Shown: positions 24,338 to 33,370, counted from the first letter of the stretch. The stretch is DNA of 64,000 nucleotides from Caldifarciminota bacterium (GCA_026418295.1 JAOABP010000003.1:179175-243174); one strand, 5' to 3'. Numbers and translations: made by a program. The notes: generated from the sequence alone by a model not told the origin.

Positions 24338-24738
24338 TTTTTGCTCCTGTTTTGATTATATAAATAGCTTAATTACTGCCCTCAGGATGTCAACGAGAAA
24401 ACAGGGTCAGATTAGGTTTATAACTCGGGTGTCTATACCAGTCAGTCATCGTATCCCGGGATAATCAGATGCGCAGGTGCTTGAAAAAAGATTGAATAAT
24501 CTGAACAGCGAAAACGGGCAATATTCAGACTGAAGCAGACTCGATGACCACGGACAGCAGAGCAGTTCTGCATATATTTAGATCCCACAGAGACGACAGA
24601 ATTCACACCTGTTTTATTCCCCTGTCATAACTTATTATTTATCAATGTCTTATGTTTATATACCCCTTTTCAGCCCGCTCCGGGGGCAGTTCCCCTTACC
24701 GTGGGGTAAGATGCTGAATGCGGGCAGGATGCTGTTAA
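24338..24738. other. Intergenic region between the M28 and Asp-box genes
   Basis: About 400 bp without a credible gene. It holds the promoter of the M28 gene (24366-24393) at one end. A compact three-way-junction fold lies at the other: GCCCGC (24673-24678) pairs with GCGGGC (24720-24725), enclosing hairpins 24683-24686/24692-24695 and 24695-24700/24705-24710. That element lies just past the stop of the Asp-box gene, but no T run follows on the - strand. Between them I see only a weak hairpin (GCAGA...TCTGC near 24565) and nothing I can name. Confidence 0.5.
24366..24393 (-). promoter_or_regulatory. Promoter of the M28 peptidase gene
   Basis: TTGACA (24393-24388), 16 nt, TAAGCT (24371-24366). 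The leader of about 20 nt carries AGGAG before GTG 24337. Confidence 0.55.
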
Positions 24739-26112
24739 CTAACGCAGAATCAGGAGCTTGCGCCAGCGGTCCCCTTCGGATAGAAAGTAAACCCCGGGTT
24801 TCCGGCTGGAACCGGTCAGGTTTACCCTTCTGCCGGCAGGATCAAGAACCAGGCTGGTGGTTAAGGCCGGTTTTGTGGTCCGGGGTCGGGACACAAGCGG
24901 TGGTACCAGCCGGCAGAAGTACAGACCGCGGGCGGTTGTGCCCGCTCCATAATGACTGAACAGTGCGCCTGAGCCGAGCGCCCTGGGACGGGCACCAAAA
25001 ACCGCTGGATTAGCCCGCGAATCGTTAATTTTCAGGGGTGAGCTGAGCAGCTGGGGCGCATAACTGCGGGCATACCGGTGGTAAATTACCGTCGGGTCAT
25101 TTTCACCGCGGGCACCCGCATTGTAAAGCAGGTTGAGGGTGGTGCTGGTGGCGGTGAGGCTGGGCCACCATTCATCAATAAAGGGCTCACCGAGGTTAAC
25201 CGGTACCGAAAAGGTGCTGCCACCGTCAGTTGAGCAGGTGATGAGCAGGTCCAGCATCTCAGTATCGCGCCGGGCAACAGTCCAGGCAATCCAGACCGGC
25301 GCCCGCCACGGGGGGGTGGTTTCAGCCTGGACCACCGCGGGCGTAAAGCATTGTTCGCCTGCAGCATAAAGCACCTGAAGCGGCTCCCAGCGGGCGGGCG
25401 CACCAAAGTGCCGGTTCCGGGTGTAATGAAGCTGGCGATTGTCAATTGCATAGCACCAGGCGCAGTGGAGAGTGCCGGCAGCGAAGTAAAGGCACGGTTG
25501 AGAGCAGTTGTAAAAATCCTGAGGTGATTCCCAGGTGCTGCCCAGATCCAGCGAGCGGGTGAACCGGCCATTGGGTCCGGTCCGGTGTTCCCGGACATAG
25601 AGGCAGTAGAGATAGGGACGGCTGTTATTGTCAACCGCCACGGTGAACCGGTCAATCGTGTCCGGCCCGACCGCTACCGGCAGCCAGTCCCGGCTGGTGA
25701 AATCGGGTGCGGTCCGCACCAGCCACAGATCTCCGCCTGCATTTGTTGTCAGTAAAAATATGAAGATTTTTGCCGTGTCCGGTCTGGCGATCAGGAGTTC
25801 TGCCTGACTGACCGGAGCCGGCAGAGGCATTGTCAGCGTCGGCTCCCAGGAGCCGCCGCGATCAGATGAGCGGTAGATTTTCAGAATTGAGTCCGGAGTG
25901 ACAAGGAGTGCATAGATGTTGCCGGCATAATCCTGAGCACCGGCAAGCACCTGCAGGTAGGAGGTGTCGATTGCAACCTCGTCCTGAGCCTGAGCATATG
26001 ACCGCTGATGGTCTGCCAAGGGCTGCGGTGAGGTGGAAGCTGTTCCTGCACTGGTCAGACCAGGACCGGAAATCAGCCCGGTTAAAAGAAAAATCGCAGT
26101 AAAAATCGGCAT
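24739..26112 (-). CDS. Secreted Asp-box (BNR/sialidase-like) beta-propeller protein
   Basis: 457 aa. The signal peptide is MPIFTAIFLLTGLISG. Three or more Asp-box hairpins (S-x-D-x-G-x-x-W type) mark propeller blades: SSDRGGSWEPT, SLDLGSTWESP and STDGGSTFSVP. The sialidase catalytic arginine triad cannot be assigned, so an enzymatic role is not claimed. The C-terminus has a short sorting-type motif (LVLDPAGRRVNL, KPGVYFLSEGDRWRKLLILR). The function is probably extracellular binding or glycan-related. ATG 26112 is supported by a promoter 9 nt upstream. It stands alone. Confidence 0.75.
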   Translation of the reverse strand: MPIFTAIFLLTGLISGPGLTSAGTASTSPQPLADHQRSYAQAQDEVAIDTSYLQVLAGAQDYAGNIYALLVTPDSILKIYRSSDRGGSWEPTLTMPLPAPVSQAELLIARPDTAKIFIFLLTTNAGGDLWLVRTAPDFTSRDWLPVAVGPDTIDRFTVAVDNNSRPYLYCLYVREHRTGPNGRFTRSLDLGSTWESPQDFYNCSQPCLYFAAGTLHCAWCYAIDNRQLHYTRNRHFGAPARWEPLQVLYAAGEQCFTPAVVQAETTPPWRAPVWIAWTVARRDTEMLDLLITCSTDGGSTFSVPVNLGEPFIDEWWPSLTATSTTLNLLYNAGARGENDPTVIYHRYARSYAPQLLSSPLKINDSRANPAVFGARPRALGSGALFSHYGAGTTARGLYFCRLVPPLVSRPRTTKPALTTSLVLDPAGRRVNLTGSSRKPGVYFLSEGDRWRKLLILR

Positions 26113-26121
26113 ATCACAAAT

Positions 26122-26150
26122 AAATTATCGGCAGGCGGGCGGAAAGTCAA
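26122..26150 (-). promoter_or_regulatory. Promoter of the Asp-box gene, near-leaderless geometry
   Basis: TTGACT (26150-26145), 17 nt, TAATTT (26127-26122), then 9 nt to ATG 26112. The same geometry is seen at 17330-17358. Confidence 0.55.
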
Positions 26151-26194
26151 TTTAAGTCAGGCAAAAATTGAAAAATTCGGCAGTGCAGATTTTC

Positions 26195-26222
26195 TTGAGC
26201 GGTAGTTTTCTGCAGATATAAT
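26195..26222 (+). promoter_or_regulatory. Promoter of the sigma-54 activator gene
   Basis: TTGAGC (26195-26200), 16 nt, TATAAT (26217-26222), then 14 nt to ATG 26237. The leader would be about 7-8 nt and has no Shine-Dalgarno sequence. Confidence 0.55.
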
Positions 26223-26236
26223 TATTAAAAATACTT

Positions 26237-27844
26237 ATGAGCAGCCGGCGACAGCGTCCAGTTGTGCTTGTTGTCTATGACACACCGGGCAGGTTTCAAG
26301 CCCTGTTGGATTATGCCCGCCAGTTTGACAACGGCAGGCTGGCGCAGGAGTTTGAGTTTGTGTATTGCGACTGTCTGGAGGCGATCAGAAGATGGTACCG
26401 GCAGAATGCGGGGGTTCATGTTGCCGGTATCGTGCTCGGGGTTGATTTCTCCGAGGTGGACAGCGAGCAGAAGCTGGCGGTTTTCCCGCTGGGGTTGCGC
26501 CCTGCCGGTCTGGCAATGGATGTCCGCCGGCTTCAGGGTTTTATCATCTATTACCATCTGCGCCATCTCAATCTTGAGCAGATCGCACCGGTAATCTTTC
26601 ACCTGAGCGCTGAACTGCTGCAGTCGCCGGAGCGGTATATTGATATCTGTCATGTTCCCGGGATGGGTGAGTGTCATTTCACCGGTCCGGCGGGTGAGGA
26701 GTGTCAGGAGCTGGCAGTACTGAAGAAGCTGGATCTGTGTGCGCTCAGACCGCTGACTGAGGAAAAACGATTATACTGGCGGGAGACTCACCATATGGTG
26801 GTCGGCAGGTCCCGGCGGATGGCTGCGCTCGTCCGGGAAATTGAGCGCTCCGCACCAACCGACAGCATCGTTTTGGTGATCGGTCCGCCCGGCACCGGCA
26901 AGGAGCTTGTCGCCCAGGCGATTCACCGTCTGAGTTACCGTTATTCCGAGCGGGTGCCGGAGCGAAGGGATGTGCTGACGGTGCAGATGACGACGATGGA
27001 CAAGAACCTGTGCATTGATGAGCTTTTCGGACACGAGCCCGGCGCCTTCACCGATGCCCGGACCCCGCGTGCCGGAATCTTTGAAACCGCCCGCGGCTCC
27101 ACCGTGTTTCTGGATGAGATCGGAGAAATTGATCATGAGCTGCAGAAGAAGCTGCTCCGGGTGATTGAGTATCACCGGATCAAGCGGCTGGGGAGTTCAG
27201 TGGAGAAGGAGGTTGATGTCCGGATCATCACCGCAACGAACCGGACAATTGAGGAGCTGCAGCAGCGGTTCAGAAGTGACTTCTACACCCGGCTGGTTCA
27301 TCACTGTATTGCGGTGCCCTCGGTTGCCGAGCGCTGGTCCGGGGAAAAGCCGCAGACGGTTGAGGATGATATTGGCGAGTTCTTCGACTTCTTTATAAAT
27401 GAACGGAACAAAAATCCCTATGTCCGGCAGAAGCTGCAGCCGGACCTGACTGCGGTGCGGTTTCTCAGTCAGATTGTGCTCCAGCATATCTCCGGAGAAA
27501 GACCGCTCTTTGCTGCGGGCAATGTCCGGACACTGCGGGCAATTATCAATCAGGCGTATGACCGGGCACAGTATGAAAACTCGCGCATAATCGGCGTTGG
27601 ACATATTGCCACCGCCATTGCCCAGTTTCAGGCACATGTGACCCCGTCTGCACCCGGGCTTAAATCCGGCACCCTGGCCAGCATTGAGCATGTTCTCGGT
27701 TCGCTCAAACTGGCAGAACTGGAGAAGCGGGCAATCCAGGAGGCGCTCATAAAATGCAACGGCAACCAGAGCCGGGCAGCAGCACTTCTGGGAATCCATC
27801 GCGACACCCTGAGAAAGAAAATCAGAGAATACGGCATAAGTTAA
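26237..27844 (+). CDS. Sigma-54-type transcription activator (bEBP) with GAFTDA loop
   Basis: 535 aa. Residues 8-130 look like a degenerate receiver fold ([26 protein letters not shown]) without a clear phosphorylation pocket. The AAA+ domain has Walker A GPPGTGK (216-222), the sigma-54 contact loop in [12 protein letters not shown] (269-274), Walker [10 protein letters not shown], and VRIITATNR. The C-terminus is a Fis-type helix-turn-helix ([21 protein letters not shown]). Such proteins bind upstream enhancers and use ATP to open sigma-54 promoters. The highly conserved GAFTGA reads GAFTDA. As I recall, changes at that glycine in NorR relieve regulation. A near-perfect sigma-54 promoter lies about 110 bp downstream, a plausible target. 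rpoN is not in the window. Confidence 0.88.
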   Translation: MSSRRQRPVVLVVYDTPGRFQALLDYARQFDNGRLAQEFEFVYCDCLEAIRRWYRQNAGVHVAGIVLGVDFSEVDSEQKLAVFPLGLRPAGLAMDVRRLQGFIIYYHLRHLNLEQIAPVIFHLSAELLQSPERYIDICHVPGMGECHFTGPAGEECQELAVLKKLDLCALRPLTEEKRLYWRETHHMVVGRSRRMAALVREIERSAPTDSIVLVIGPPGTGKELVAQAIHRLSYRYSERVPERRDVLTVQMTTMDKNLCIDELFGHEPGAFTDARTPRAGIFETARGSTVFLDEIGEIDHELQKKLLRVIEYHRIKRLGSSVEKEVDVRIITATNRTIEELQQRFRSDFYTRLVHHCIAVPSVAERWSGEKPQTVEDDIGEFFDFFINERNKNPYVRQKLQPDLTAVRFLSQIVLQHISGERPLFAAGNVRTLRAIINQAYDRAQYENSRIIGVGHIATAIAQFQAHVTPSAPGLKSGTLASIEHVLGSLKLAELEKRAIQEALIKCNGNQSRAAALLGIHRDTLRKKIREYGIS

Positions 27845-27952
27845 CCGATTTTGCTGAAAAAATAAGCAGCGGCAGGCGTTTTATTAGGCAGGGCAAAAAT
27901 GGGCTGTTTTTATAACCATTTAAAATCAAATAGCTTAGTAGAATATTTATAT

Positions 27953-27968
27953 TGGCACTGAATTTGCA
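27953..27968 (+). promoter_or_regulatory. Sigma-54 (-24/-12) promoter
   Basis: TGGCAC (27953-27958), five bases, TTGCA (27964-27968). GG and GC are separated by exactly 10 nt, as in the sigma-54 consensus TGGCAC-N5-TTGCW. The start would be near 27979. It lies about 110 bp after the stop of the bEBP gene, in an AT-rich stretch, and drives the short terminated transcript that follows. An overlapping TTGGCA-N17-GATAAT sigma-70-like pair is weaker. Confidence 0.7.
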
Positions 27969-27978
27969 TACATTGATA

Positions 27979-28103
27979 ATAGCCTTTTGACCGAGCCTGA
28001 AACGGGATTACAGGGGGTTCGCGCTCTGAGTTTCGGCTGGATTCTGCAGTCGGAACAGATAAATTGGGCGGTGTACCAGTTCCCACGGTGCATCGCCCTT
28101 TTT
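27979..28103 (+). ncRNA. Candidate sigma-54-dependent small RNA (about 125 nt)
   Basis: It is bounded by the sigma-54 promoter upstream and a strong terminator downstream, with no reading frame of note between. A hairpin pairs 27994-28003 (AGCC, bulged T, GAAAC) with 28030-28038 (GTTTCGGCT). It presents a G-rich loop that contains ACAGGGGGTTCG (28010-28021). A second, unpaired segment (CTGCAGTCGGAACAG) precedes the terminator hairpin. It lies between the bEBP and tldD genes, and tldD has its own promoter afterwards, so this is a separate unit. Function is unknown. The G-rich loop AGGGGGTT is complementary, with one G-U pair, to AACCTCCT of the RNA at 12510-12653. Confidence 0.55.
28066..28103 (+). 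terminator. Intrinsic terminator of the candidate sigma-54 sRNA
   Basis: A 12-bp stem pairs 28066-28077 (GGGCGGTGTACC) with 28087-28098 (GGTGCATCGCCC), including two G-U pairs, with a 9-nt loop, followed by TTTTT (28099-28103). The nearest upstream stop codon is more than 220 nt away, so it serves the short transcript, not the bEBP gene alone. Confidence 0.85.
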
Positions 28104-28130
28104 CGTTTTGCCGGTTTACCGCCGGTAAAG

Positions 28131-28158
28131 TTGACATTAATTTATATTTTTTTATCCT
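28131..28158 (+). promoter_or_regulatory. Promoter of the tldD operon
   Basis: TTGACA (28131-28136), 16 nt, TATCCT (28153-28158), 12 nt before ATG 28171. A leader of about 5 nt is predicted. GTG 28159 abuts the -10 and is therefore not used as start. Confidence 0.55.
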
Positions 28159-28170
28159 GTGTATGCTGAT

Positions 28171-29535
28171 ATGAAGGCGTTTCTCAAAGAGGTGCTTGCC
28201 GGACTGGCGGTGGATTACGCCGATATCCGGGTTGAGGAAAGTGAAACCACCAGGATTGTCTACCGCGGCCGGGAGCTTGAGGACATTGGCACCAGTTTTG
28301 AGCGGGGCGGATGTCTGCGGGTATTTTATCAGGGGAACTGGGTGATTGCCAGCTTTAATACCGTGGACGAGTCGCTGAAGGAGCTGGCAGATGAGCTGGC
28401 GATTCAGGCAGCAGAACTGCCACCGCGGGATGGCGGTCTGATTCATCTGCCGCCACTTGACGAGATTATCCGCATGCCCCGGCATGAGGACCCGAGGACG
28501 GTCCCGCTTGCGGAAAAGCAGCAGCTGATTCACGATTACAACCGGCTGCTTTTGGAGCCGAAGCAGATCATAAGCACGGTGTCGTCATACCTTGACAGCC
28601 ACCGGACCGTTTACTGGTATTCGAGCGAGGACCGTTACATTGAGCAGGAGTTTGTGCGCACCGGTTTTTCCTGTCAGGCGATTGCCCGGGACGGAGTCAA
28701 CATTCAGCAGTATGGAGAGTCCTTTGGCCGTGCCGCCGGGTTTGAGTCGCTCCGGGGCAAGGAAAGTATGGTTGAGCGGGTGGCAAGAATTGCGATTGAC
28801 CTGCTGAAGGCGGAGCCGGTGAGTGCCGGGACATATACGGTGATCATTGATCCGCTGCTCGGCGGGATATTTGCCCATGAGGCGTTCGGCCATCTGAGTG
28901 AGGCGGATCACATCGCCGAGAATGAACGGCTGAAACAGCTGATGCGGATCGGAACCCGGTACGGGGTTGAAGAGCTGACAATCGTTGATGACCCGACCCT
29001 GCCGGGCGAAAACGGCAGTTACCGGTATGACGATGAGGGTGTGCCGGCTCAGCGCACCGAACTGATCAAGAACGGGGTGATTGCCAGTCATTTGCACAGC
29101 CGCCATACCGCCTATCTGATGGGCGAAGGTGCAACCGGTAATGCCCGGGCGATCAGTTACCGCTTTGCCCCGATTGTGCGGATGAGTAATACCTACATTG
29201 TGCCCCAGAACCGGCGGTTTGATGAGATGCTGGCTGAGGTCAAAGACGGGCTTTATGTCGTTGGCAGCCGGGGTGGAATGACCGAGCTGGAGACTTTCAC
29301 CTTTTCCTCCCAGTATGCTTACCGGATTGAAAATGGCAGGCTGACGAAGATGGTCCGGGATGCGACACTTGCCGGCAATGTGTTTGAGACCCTGAGGAAC
29401 ATTGATGCCATCGGTAATGACCTGATGATTCACGGCGGGCTCGGTGGTTGCGGTAAGGATGGGCAGTCGCCCCTGCCGGTCACGACCGGTGCCCCGCACA
29501 TCAGAATCAGGAATGTGGTAATCGGTGGGCGCTAA
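28171..29535 (+). CDS. tldD: TldD-type metalloprotease subunit
   Basis: About 454 aa. TldD pairs with TldE/PmbA as a heterodimeric zinc protease that degrades unfolded peptides and, in E. coli, matures microcin B17 and processes CcdA. The catalytic HExxxH is visible in FAHEAFGHLSEADH (about residue 235). Other family features are ELEDIGTSFERGGCLRV near the N-terminus and GGMTELETFTFSSQYAYRI and GGLGGCGKDGQSPLPVTTG near the C-terminus. ATG 28171 is preferred over GTG 28159 because of the promoter. It is followed by pmbA after 21 nt. Confidence 0.93.
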   Translation: MKAFLKEVLAGLAVDYADIRVEESETTRIVYRGRELEDIGTSFERGGCLRVFYQGNWVIASFNTVDESLKELADELAIQAAELPPRDGGLIHLPPLDEIIRMPRHEDPRTVPLAEKQQLIHDYNRLLLEPKQIISTVSSYLDSHRTVYWYSSEDRYIEQEFVRTGFSCQAIARDGVNIQQYGESFGRAAGFESLRGKESMVERVARIAIDLLKAEPVSAGTYTVIIDPLLGGIFAHEAFGHLSEADHIAENERLKQLMRIGTRYGVEELTIVDDPTLPGENGSYRYDDEGVPAQRTELIKNGVIASHLHSRHTAYLMGEGATGNARAISYRFAPIVRMSNTYIVPQNRRFDEMLAEVKDGLYVVGSRGGMTELETFTFSSQYAYRIENGRLTKMVRDATLAGNVFETLRNIDAIGNDLMIHGGLGGCGKDGQSPLPVTTGAPHIRIRNVVIGGR

Positions 29536-29556
29536 GTTAATCAGCAGGAGGGTGAG

Positions 29557-30858
29557 ATGAGACTGGAACTCCTGGAGCTGGCAGCCAGCCGGGTGGAGCA
29601 GGCGGATGTGTATGAGAGTGAGGTTGACCTGACCGAAGTGGTTTTCCGGCAGGGTAAATTTTTCGCTCAGGAGACCAAGTTGACCCATGGTCTGGGGTTG
29701 CGGGTGATTAAAAATGGCAGGGTGGGTTTTGCCGCCAGCACCAATCCCCAGCGTCTGGAGGAACAGGTCCGGGCGGCGATCGATGCCGCTGCTTTCGGGC
29801 AGACCGCCCGTTTTGACCTGCCGGGTCCGGCTGAGCCGCCCGCGGTTCAGACCTTTGATAACCGCACCCTGCTCGTCAACATCCAGAAGATGCGGGAGTG
29901 GGGTGGTGATCTGATTGAGGCGCTGAATTCCCGGATGCCCGAACTCAAGGTTGATCTGAATTTCAGTCGCTGTTATCGCGAGATCGGGGTGGCAAACACG
30001 CGCGGGGTTGACCTCAGTTTTGAGCGGGTGGAGCTGGAGCTGTCGGTTGCCGGACTGCTGGTTCAGGACGGTATTTTCTGGGTTTATGATTATGTTAATC
30101 TTTCCGGCGGGCAGGGCTTTCCGCTCGAACAGGTGGCAGAGCGCGTGGTAAATCTTGCCCGGCTGGGCAAGCAGAAGGCGACGCTCAAAAGCGGAGATTA
30201 TCCGGTGGTGGTCATGCCGTTTGCGCTGCCCCAGCTGCTTCTGCCGCTGCTGATCGCGGTCAACGGTAAAAACCGGCAGAAAGGCACTTCGCCCCTGATC
30301 AACCGGGAAAATCAGCCGGTGCTGAGTCCGAAGATTACGCTCGCGGACAATCGTCTCCGGCCCTTCGGGACTGCCTCTGAACCCTTTGATGGTGAGGGGC
30401 TGCCGGCGGTCAGGAATGTCCTGTTCGAGCGTGGGATATTCAAGGGTTTTGTCTACGACCTGGCAACCGCAGCCGCCTGCGGCACAAACTCAACCGGTTC
30501 GGCGGTGCGGAGCTATTCCAGCCTGCCTGTGCCCGGGCTGAGTAATATTGAAATTGAACCCGGCACTGCCGAGCTGGAGGAGGTGATCAAGGACATACCC
30601 GCCGGCATTCTCGTCTACGGCTTTCTGGGCGGCGGGATGTCCAATCTGCTTGCCGGTGAAGTGGCACTGAATGTCAGCTGCGGCTACAAGATTGAGAAAG
30701 GCAATATCACCGGCAGACTCAAGGATGTAAGTGTTGCCGGCAATGTTTATGACCTGTTTCAGCGGGTGGAGGCGGTGGGGGCAGCACAGCGGGACCTGGG
30801 TGATTATTATCTCCCGTTTATAAAATTTTCCAGTTTCCGGGTGGCATGTAGGGAGTAA
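29557..30858 (+). CDS. pmbA: TldE/PmbA-type subunit
   Basis: 433 aa. It is the non-catalytic partner of TldD: same overall fold (GLGLRVIKNGRVGFAAST, NTRGVDLSFERVELELS, SLPVPGLSNIEIEPGT, GFLGGGMSNLLAGEVALNV) but without the HExxxH motif, as expected for TldE. AGGAGG at 29546-29551 precedes ATG 29557. It is the middle gene of tldD-pmbA-lon. The three gene products all act on proteins, suggesting a protein-processing operon. Confidence 0.92.
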   Translation: MRLELLELAASRVEQADVYESEVDLTEVVFRQGKFFAQETKLTHGLGLRVIKNGRVGFAASTNPQRLEEQVRAAIDAAAFGQTARFDLPGPAEPPAVQTFDNRTLLVNIQKMREWGGDLIEALNSRMPELKVDLNFSRCYREIGVANTRGVDLSFERVELELSVAGLLVQDGIFWVYDYVNLSGGQGFPLEQVAERVVNLARLGKQKATLKSGDYPVVVMPFALPQLLLPLLIAVNGKNRQKGTSPLINRENQPVLSPKITLADNRLRPFGTASEPFDGEGLPAVRNVLFERGIFKGFVYDLATAAACGTNSTGSAVRSYSSLPVPGLSNIEIEPGTAELEEVIKDIPAGILVYGFLGGGMSNLLAGEVALNVSCGYKIEKGNITGRLKDVSVAGNVYDLFQRVEAVGAAQRDLGDYYLPFIKFSSFRVACRE

Positions 30859-30868
30859 AGGGGGCAGT

Positions 30869-33370
30869 ATGCCAAAAGCAAGGCGTGCAAAGAGAGAAGG
30901 CAGGACCAAGGTGCTGACCGATTTCCACCGGCTGGAGCTGAAGCCAAAAGACCTGCGGTGGTGCTGTCCGGATGACTATCTGAAATTCAGGACCACCGAA
31001 GATCTCAAGATCTCCAGGGAAATTGTCGGGCAGGAGCGGGCACTGGCGGCACTCAGCCTTGGGCTGGAGATCGAAGCGTCGGGCTATAACATCTTTGTGA
31101 CCGGTCCGGCCGGCTCAGGACGCACAAGCACGGTCCAGAGGCTGCTGGAAACGGCGCGGCCGGTCAAGACGCTCACCGACAAGTGTTTTGTGAACAATTT
31201 TCAGAATCCGGATGAGCCCCGTTTACTGCTGTTGCCCGCGGGTGAAGGCCGGCAGCTGCGCCAGGAGATGGATGAGCTGGTTGCCTATCTGGTGAAGAAC
31301 ATCCCACGTCAGTTTGAGGGGGAGGCATATCAGAATTCGCGGCAGGAGATCATCGACCGCTTCAAGGAGCAGGGGGCGGCACGGGTCCGGGATTTTGAGA
31401 AGAAGGTGGCAAGCGAGGGGTTTGCACTTGTGCAGACACCGCCGGTGGGCCGGCCGGAGCTGGCACCGATTGTTGACAAACAGCCGGTAAGTGTCGATGT
31501 CCTTGACCGGCTGGTGGAGGAGGGCAAGCTGACCCCGGAGCGGGCGAATGAATTGAAGAACCGGCATCGGGAACTGACCGCGGAACTGATGGCGATCTTC
31601 AAGGAGTTGCGGGAGTATGAGCGGCAGGCACGGGAACATCTTGCCGAACTGGACAAGCAGATGGTGAGTCCGCTCCTGGAAGAGCGGCTGGCGGAAATCC
31701 GTGAGCACCACCAGGACCCGAAGGTTGCCAACTACCTGGATGAGGTGCGGACCGCGGTGCTCGCCGATATCGATCTGTTCCGTCAGCGCGGTGGCGAATC
31801 CGAAGCCGGACCGCCAGCCGGCATTGACCCGTATCTGAAATACCGGGTGAATGTGCTCGTTGATAACTCGGAGCAGAAGACTGCGCCCGTGGTCTTTGAG
31901 ACCAACCCCAGTTATCGCAATCTCTTCGGTTCGATTGAGCGGATCTGGGACCGGTCCGGGCAGTGGCGGACGGATTTTACCCATATTAAAGCCGGTTCAC
32001 TGGTGCGGGCGGACGGCGGTTTCCTGGTCGTCAATGCGCTCGATCTCCTGCTCGAGCCCGGGGTGTGGCCCAATCTTAAGCGGACACTGCGCAACCGGCA
32101 GCTGGAGATTTCTGCCTATGACCCGTTTGTCTCGCTGTTCGGAACGACCGCGCTCAAACCGGAACCGATTCCTCTGGATCTGAAGGTAATCATGATCGGT
32201 GAACCCTGGATTTACAACCTGCTGGCAGCTTATGATGAGGAGTTCGGCAAGGTGTTCAAGGTCCGGGCGGACTTTGACTGGGAGATGGATCTGAACCGGA
32301 GTTCGGCAGCTGAATACAGTCAGGTCATCAGGGCGCTGTGTGAAAAGGAGAATCTCCGGCCCTTTGACCGGTCCGCAGTTGCGAGGGTGATTGAGTATGG
32401 CGCACGGCTGGCAGGGCGCAGGGATAAGGTGACCACCCGGTTCAATATTATCGCCGATGTGCTCAAGGAGGCAAACTACTGGGCAGGCAAGGCACAGTCC
32501 CGGGTGGTGAAGGCAGAGCATGTGCGGACCGCAATAGAAAAACGCCGGGAGCGGGTCCGGCTGATCGAAGAGAAACTGCAGGAGAGTATCCGCAAAGGGC
32601 TTCTGTTTATTGATGTCAGAGGGAAGGTTCAGGGGCAGGTGAATGGACTGGCAGTCTACGATCTGATCGAGCATTCGTTTGCAATCCCGGTCCGCATTAC
32701 CGCCAAGGTCGGTGTGGGCACCGCCGGGATCATCAGTGTTGAGCGGGAGGCGGAGCTGTCCGGTCCGATCCACGACAAAGGGCTTTATATCATCACCGGT
32801 TATCTGCGGAACAAGTATGCGGCGGATATGCCCCTGGTGCTTTCAGCATCGATCACATTTGAGCAGTCTTACGGTGGAATTGACGGTGACAGCGCCTCTT
32901 CGACCGAGCTTTATGCCCTGCTTTCCGAGCTTGCCGGACTGCCCCTGCGTCAGGATCTGGCAGTGACCGGTTCAGTGAACCAGAAGGGTGAGATTCAGCC
33001 GATCGGCGGGGTTAATGAGAAGATCGAGGGGTTTTTTGATATCTGCCGGCAGAAGGGTTTAACCGGTTCTCAGGGGGTGCTGATTCCGAAGGCAAACCTG
33101 GGGGACCTGATGCTGAGGGAGGATGTGGTTGAGGCGGTAAGCAAGGGCCGGTTTCACATCTATGCGATTGAGACGATCGACCAGGGAATTGAGCTGCTTA
33201 CCGGCGTGCCGGCAGGGAGTCCCGGACGCAATGGCGATTACCCGCCGGAGACGGTTAATGGCCGGGTGAAGGCACGTTTAAGGGAGCTGGCGGAGCTCTT
33301 CCGGCGGTTTCGAGCCGAAGACACGAAAGTCCGCGGGCCGCGCCAGTCCGCCGGAGACGACAAACTTTAA
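30869..33370 (+). CDS. Lon-like protease (LonC/YcbZ-type), Arg in Walker A
   Basis: 833 aa. A RadA/AAA-like N-terminal region has IVGQERALAALSLGLEI and the P-loop TGPAGSGRTS, where the usual Lys is Arg. A long coiled, charged insertion (about residues 150-300) follows, then AAA-like elements (GSLVRADGGFLVVNALDLL), and a C-terminal S16 domain. Its Ser-Lys dyad sits in GIDGDSASSTE (Ser about 676) and GGVNEKIEGF (Lys about 718). Such YcbZ/LonC-type proteins are Lon relatives of uncertain ATP dependence. GGGGG precedes ATG 30869. The last 93 nt overlap the convergent DUF502 gene. Confidence 0.88.
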   Translation: MPKARRAKREGRTKVLTDFHRLELKPKDLRWCCPDDYLKFRTTEDLKISREIVGQERALAALSLGLEIEASGYNIFVTGPAGSGRTSTVQRLLETARPVKTLTDKCFVNNFQNPDEPRLLLLPAGEGRQLRQEMDELVAYLVKNIPRQFEGEAYQNSRQEIIDRFKEQGAARVRDFEKKVASEGFALVQTPPVGRPELAPIVDKQPVSVDVLDRLVEEGKLTPERANELKNRHRELTAELMAIFKELREYERQAREHLAELDKQMVSPLLEERLAEIREHHQDPKVANYLDEVRTAVLADIDLFRQRGGESEAGPPAGIDPYLKYRVNVLVDNSEQKTAPVVFETNPSYRNLFGSIERIWDRSGQWRTDFTHIKAGSLVRADGGFLVVNALDLLLEPGVWPNLKRTLRNRQLEISAYDPFVSLFGTTALKPEPIPLDLKVIMIGEPWIYNLLAAYDEEFGKVFKVRADFDWEMDLNRSSAAEYSQVIRALCEKENLRPFDRSAVARVIEYGARLAGRRDKVTTRFNIIADVLKEANYWAGKAQSRVVKAEHVRTAIEKRRERVRLIEEKLQESIRKGLLFIDVRGKVQGQVNGLAVYDLIEHSFAIPVRITAKVGVGTAGIISVEREAELSGPIHDKGLYIITGYLRNKYAADMPLVLSASITFEQSYGGIDGDSASSTELYALLSELAGLPLRQDLAVTGSVNQKGEIQPIGGVNEKIEGFFDICRQKGLTGSQGVLIPKANLGDLMLREDVVEAVSKGRFHIYAIETIDQGIELLTGVPAGSPGRNGDYPPETVNGRVKARLRELAELFRRFRAEDTKVRGPRQSAGDDKL

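Noticed and set aside
13735..28103. rtcA as target of the sigma-54 activator
   Set aside because: The bEBP lacks a recognisable RtcR N-domain, is 12 kb away, and rtcA has its own sigma-70-like promoter.
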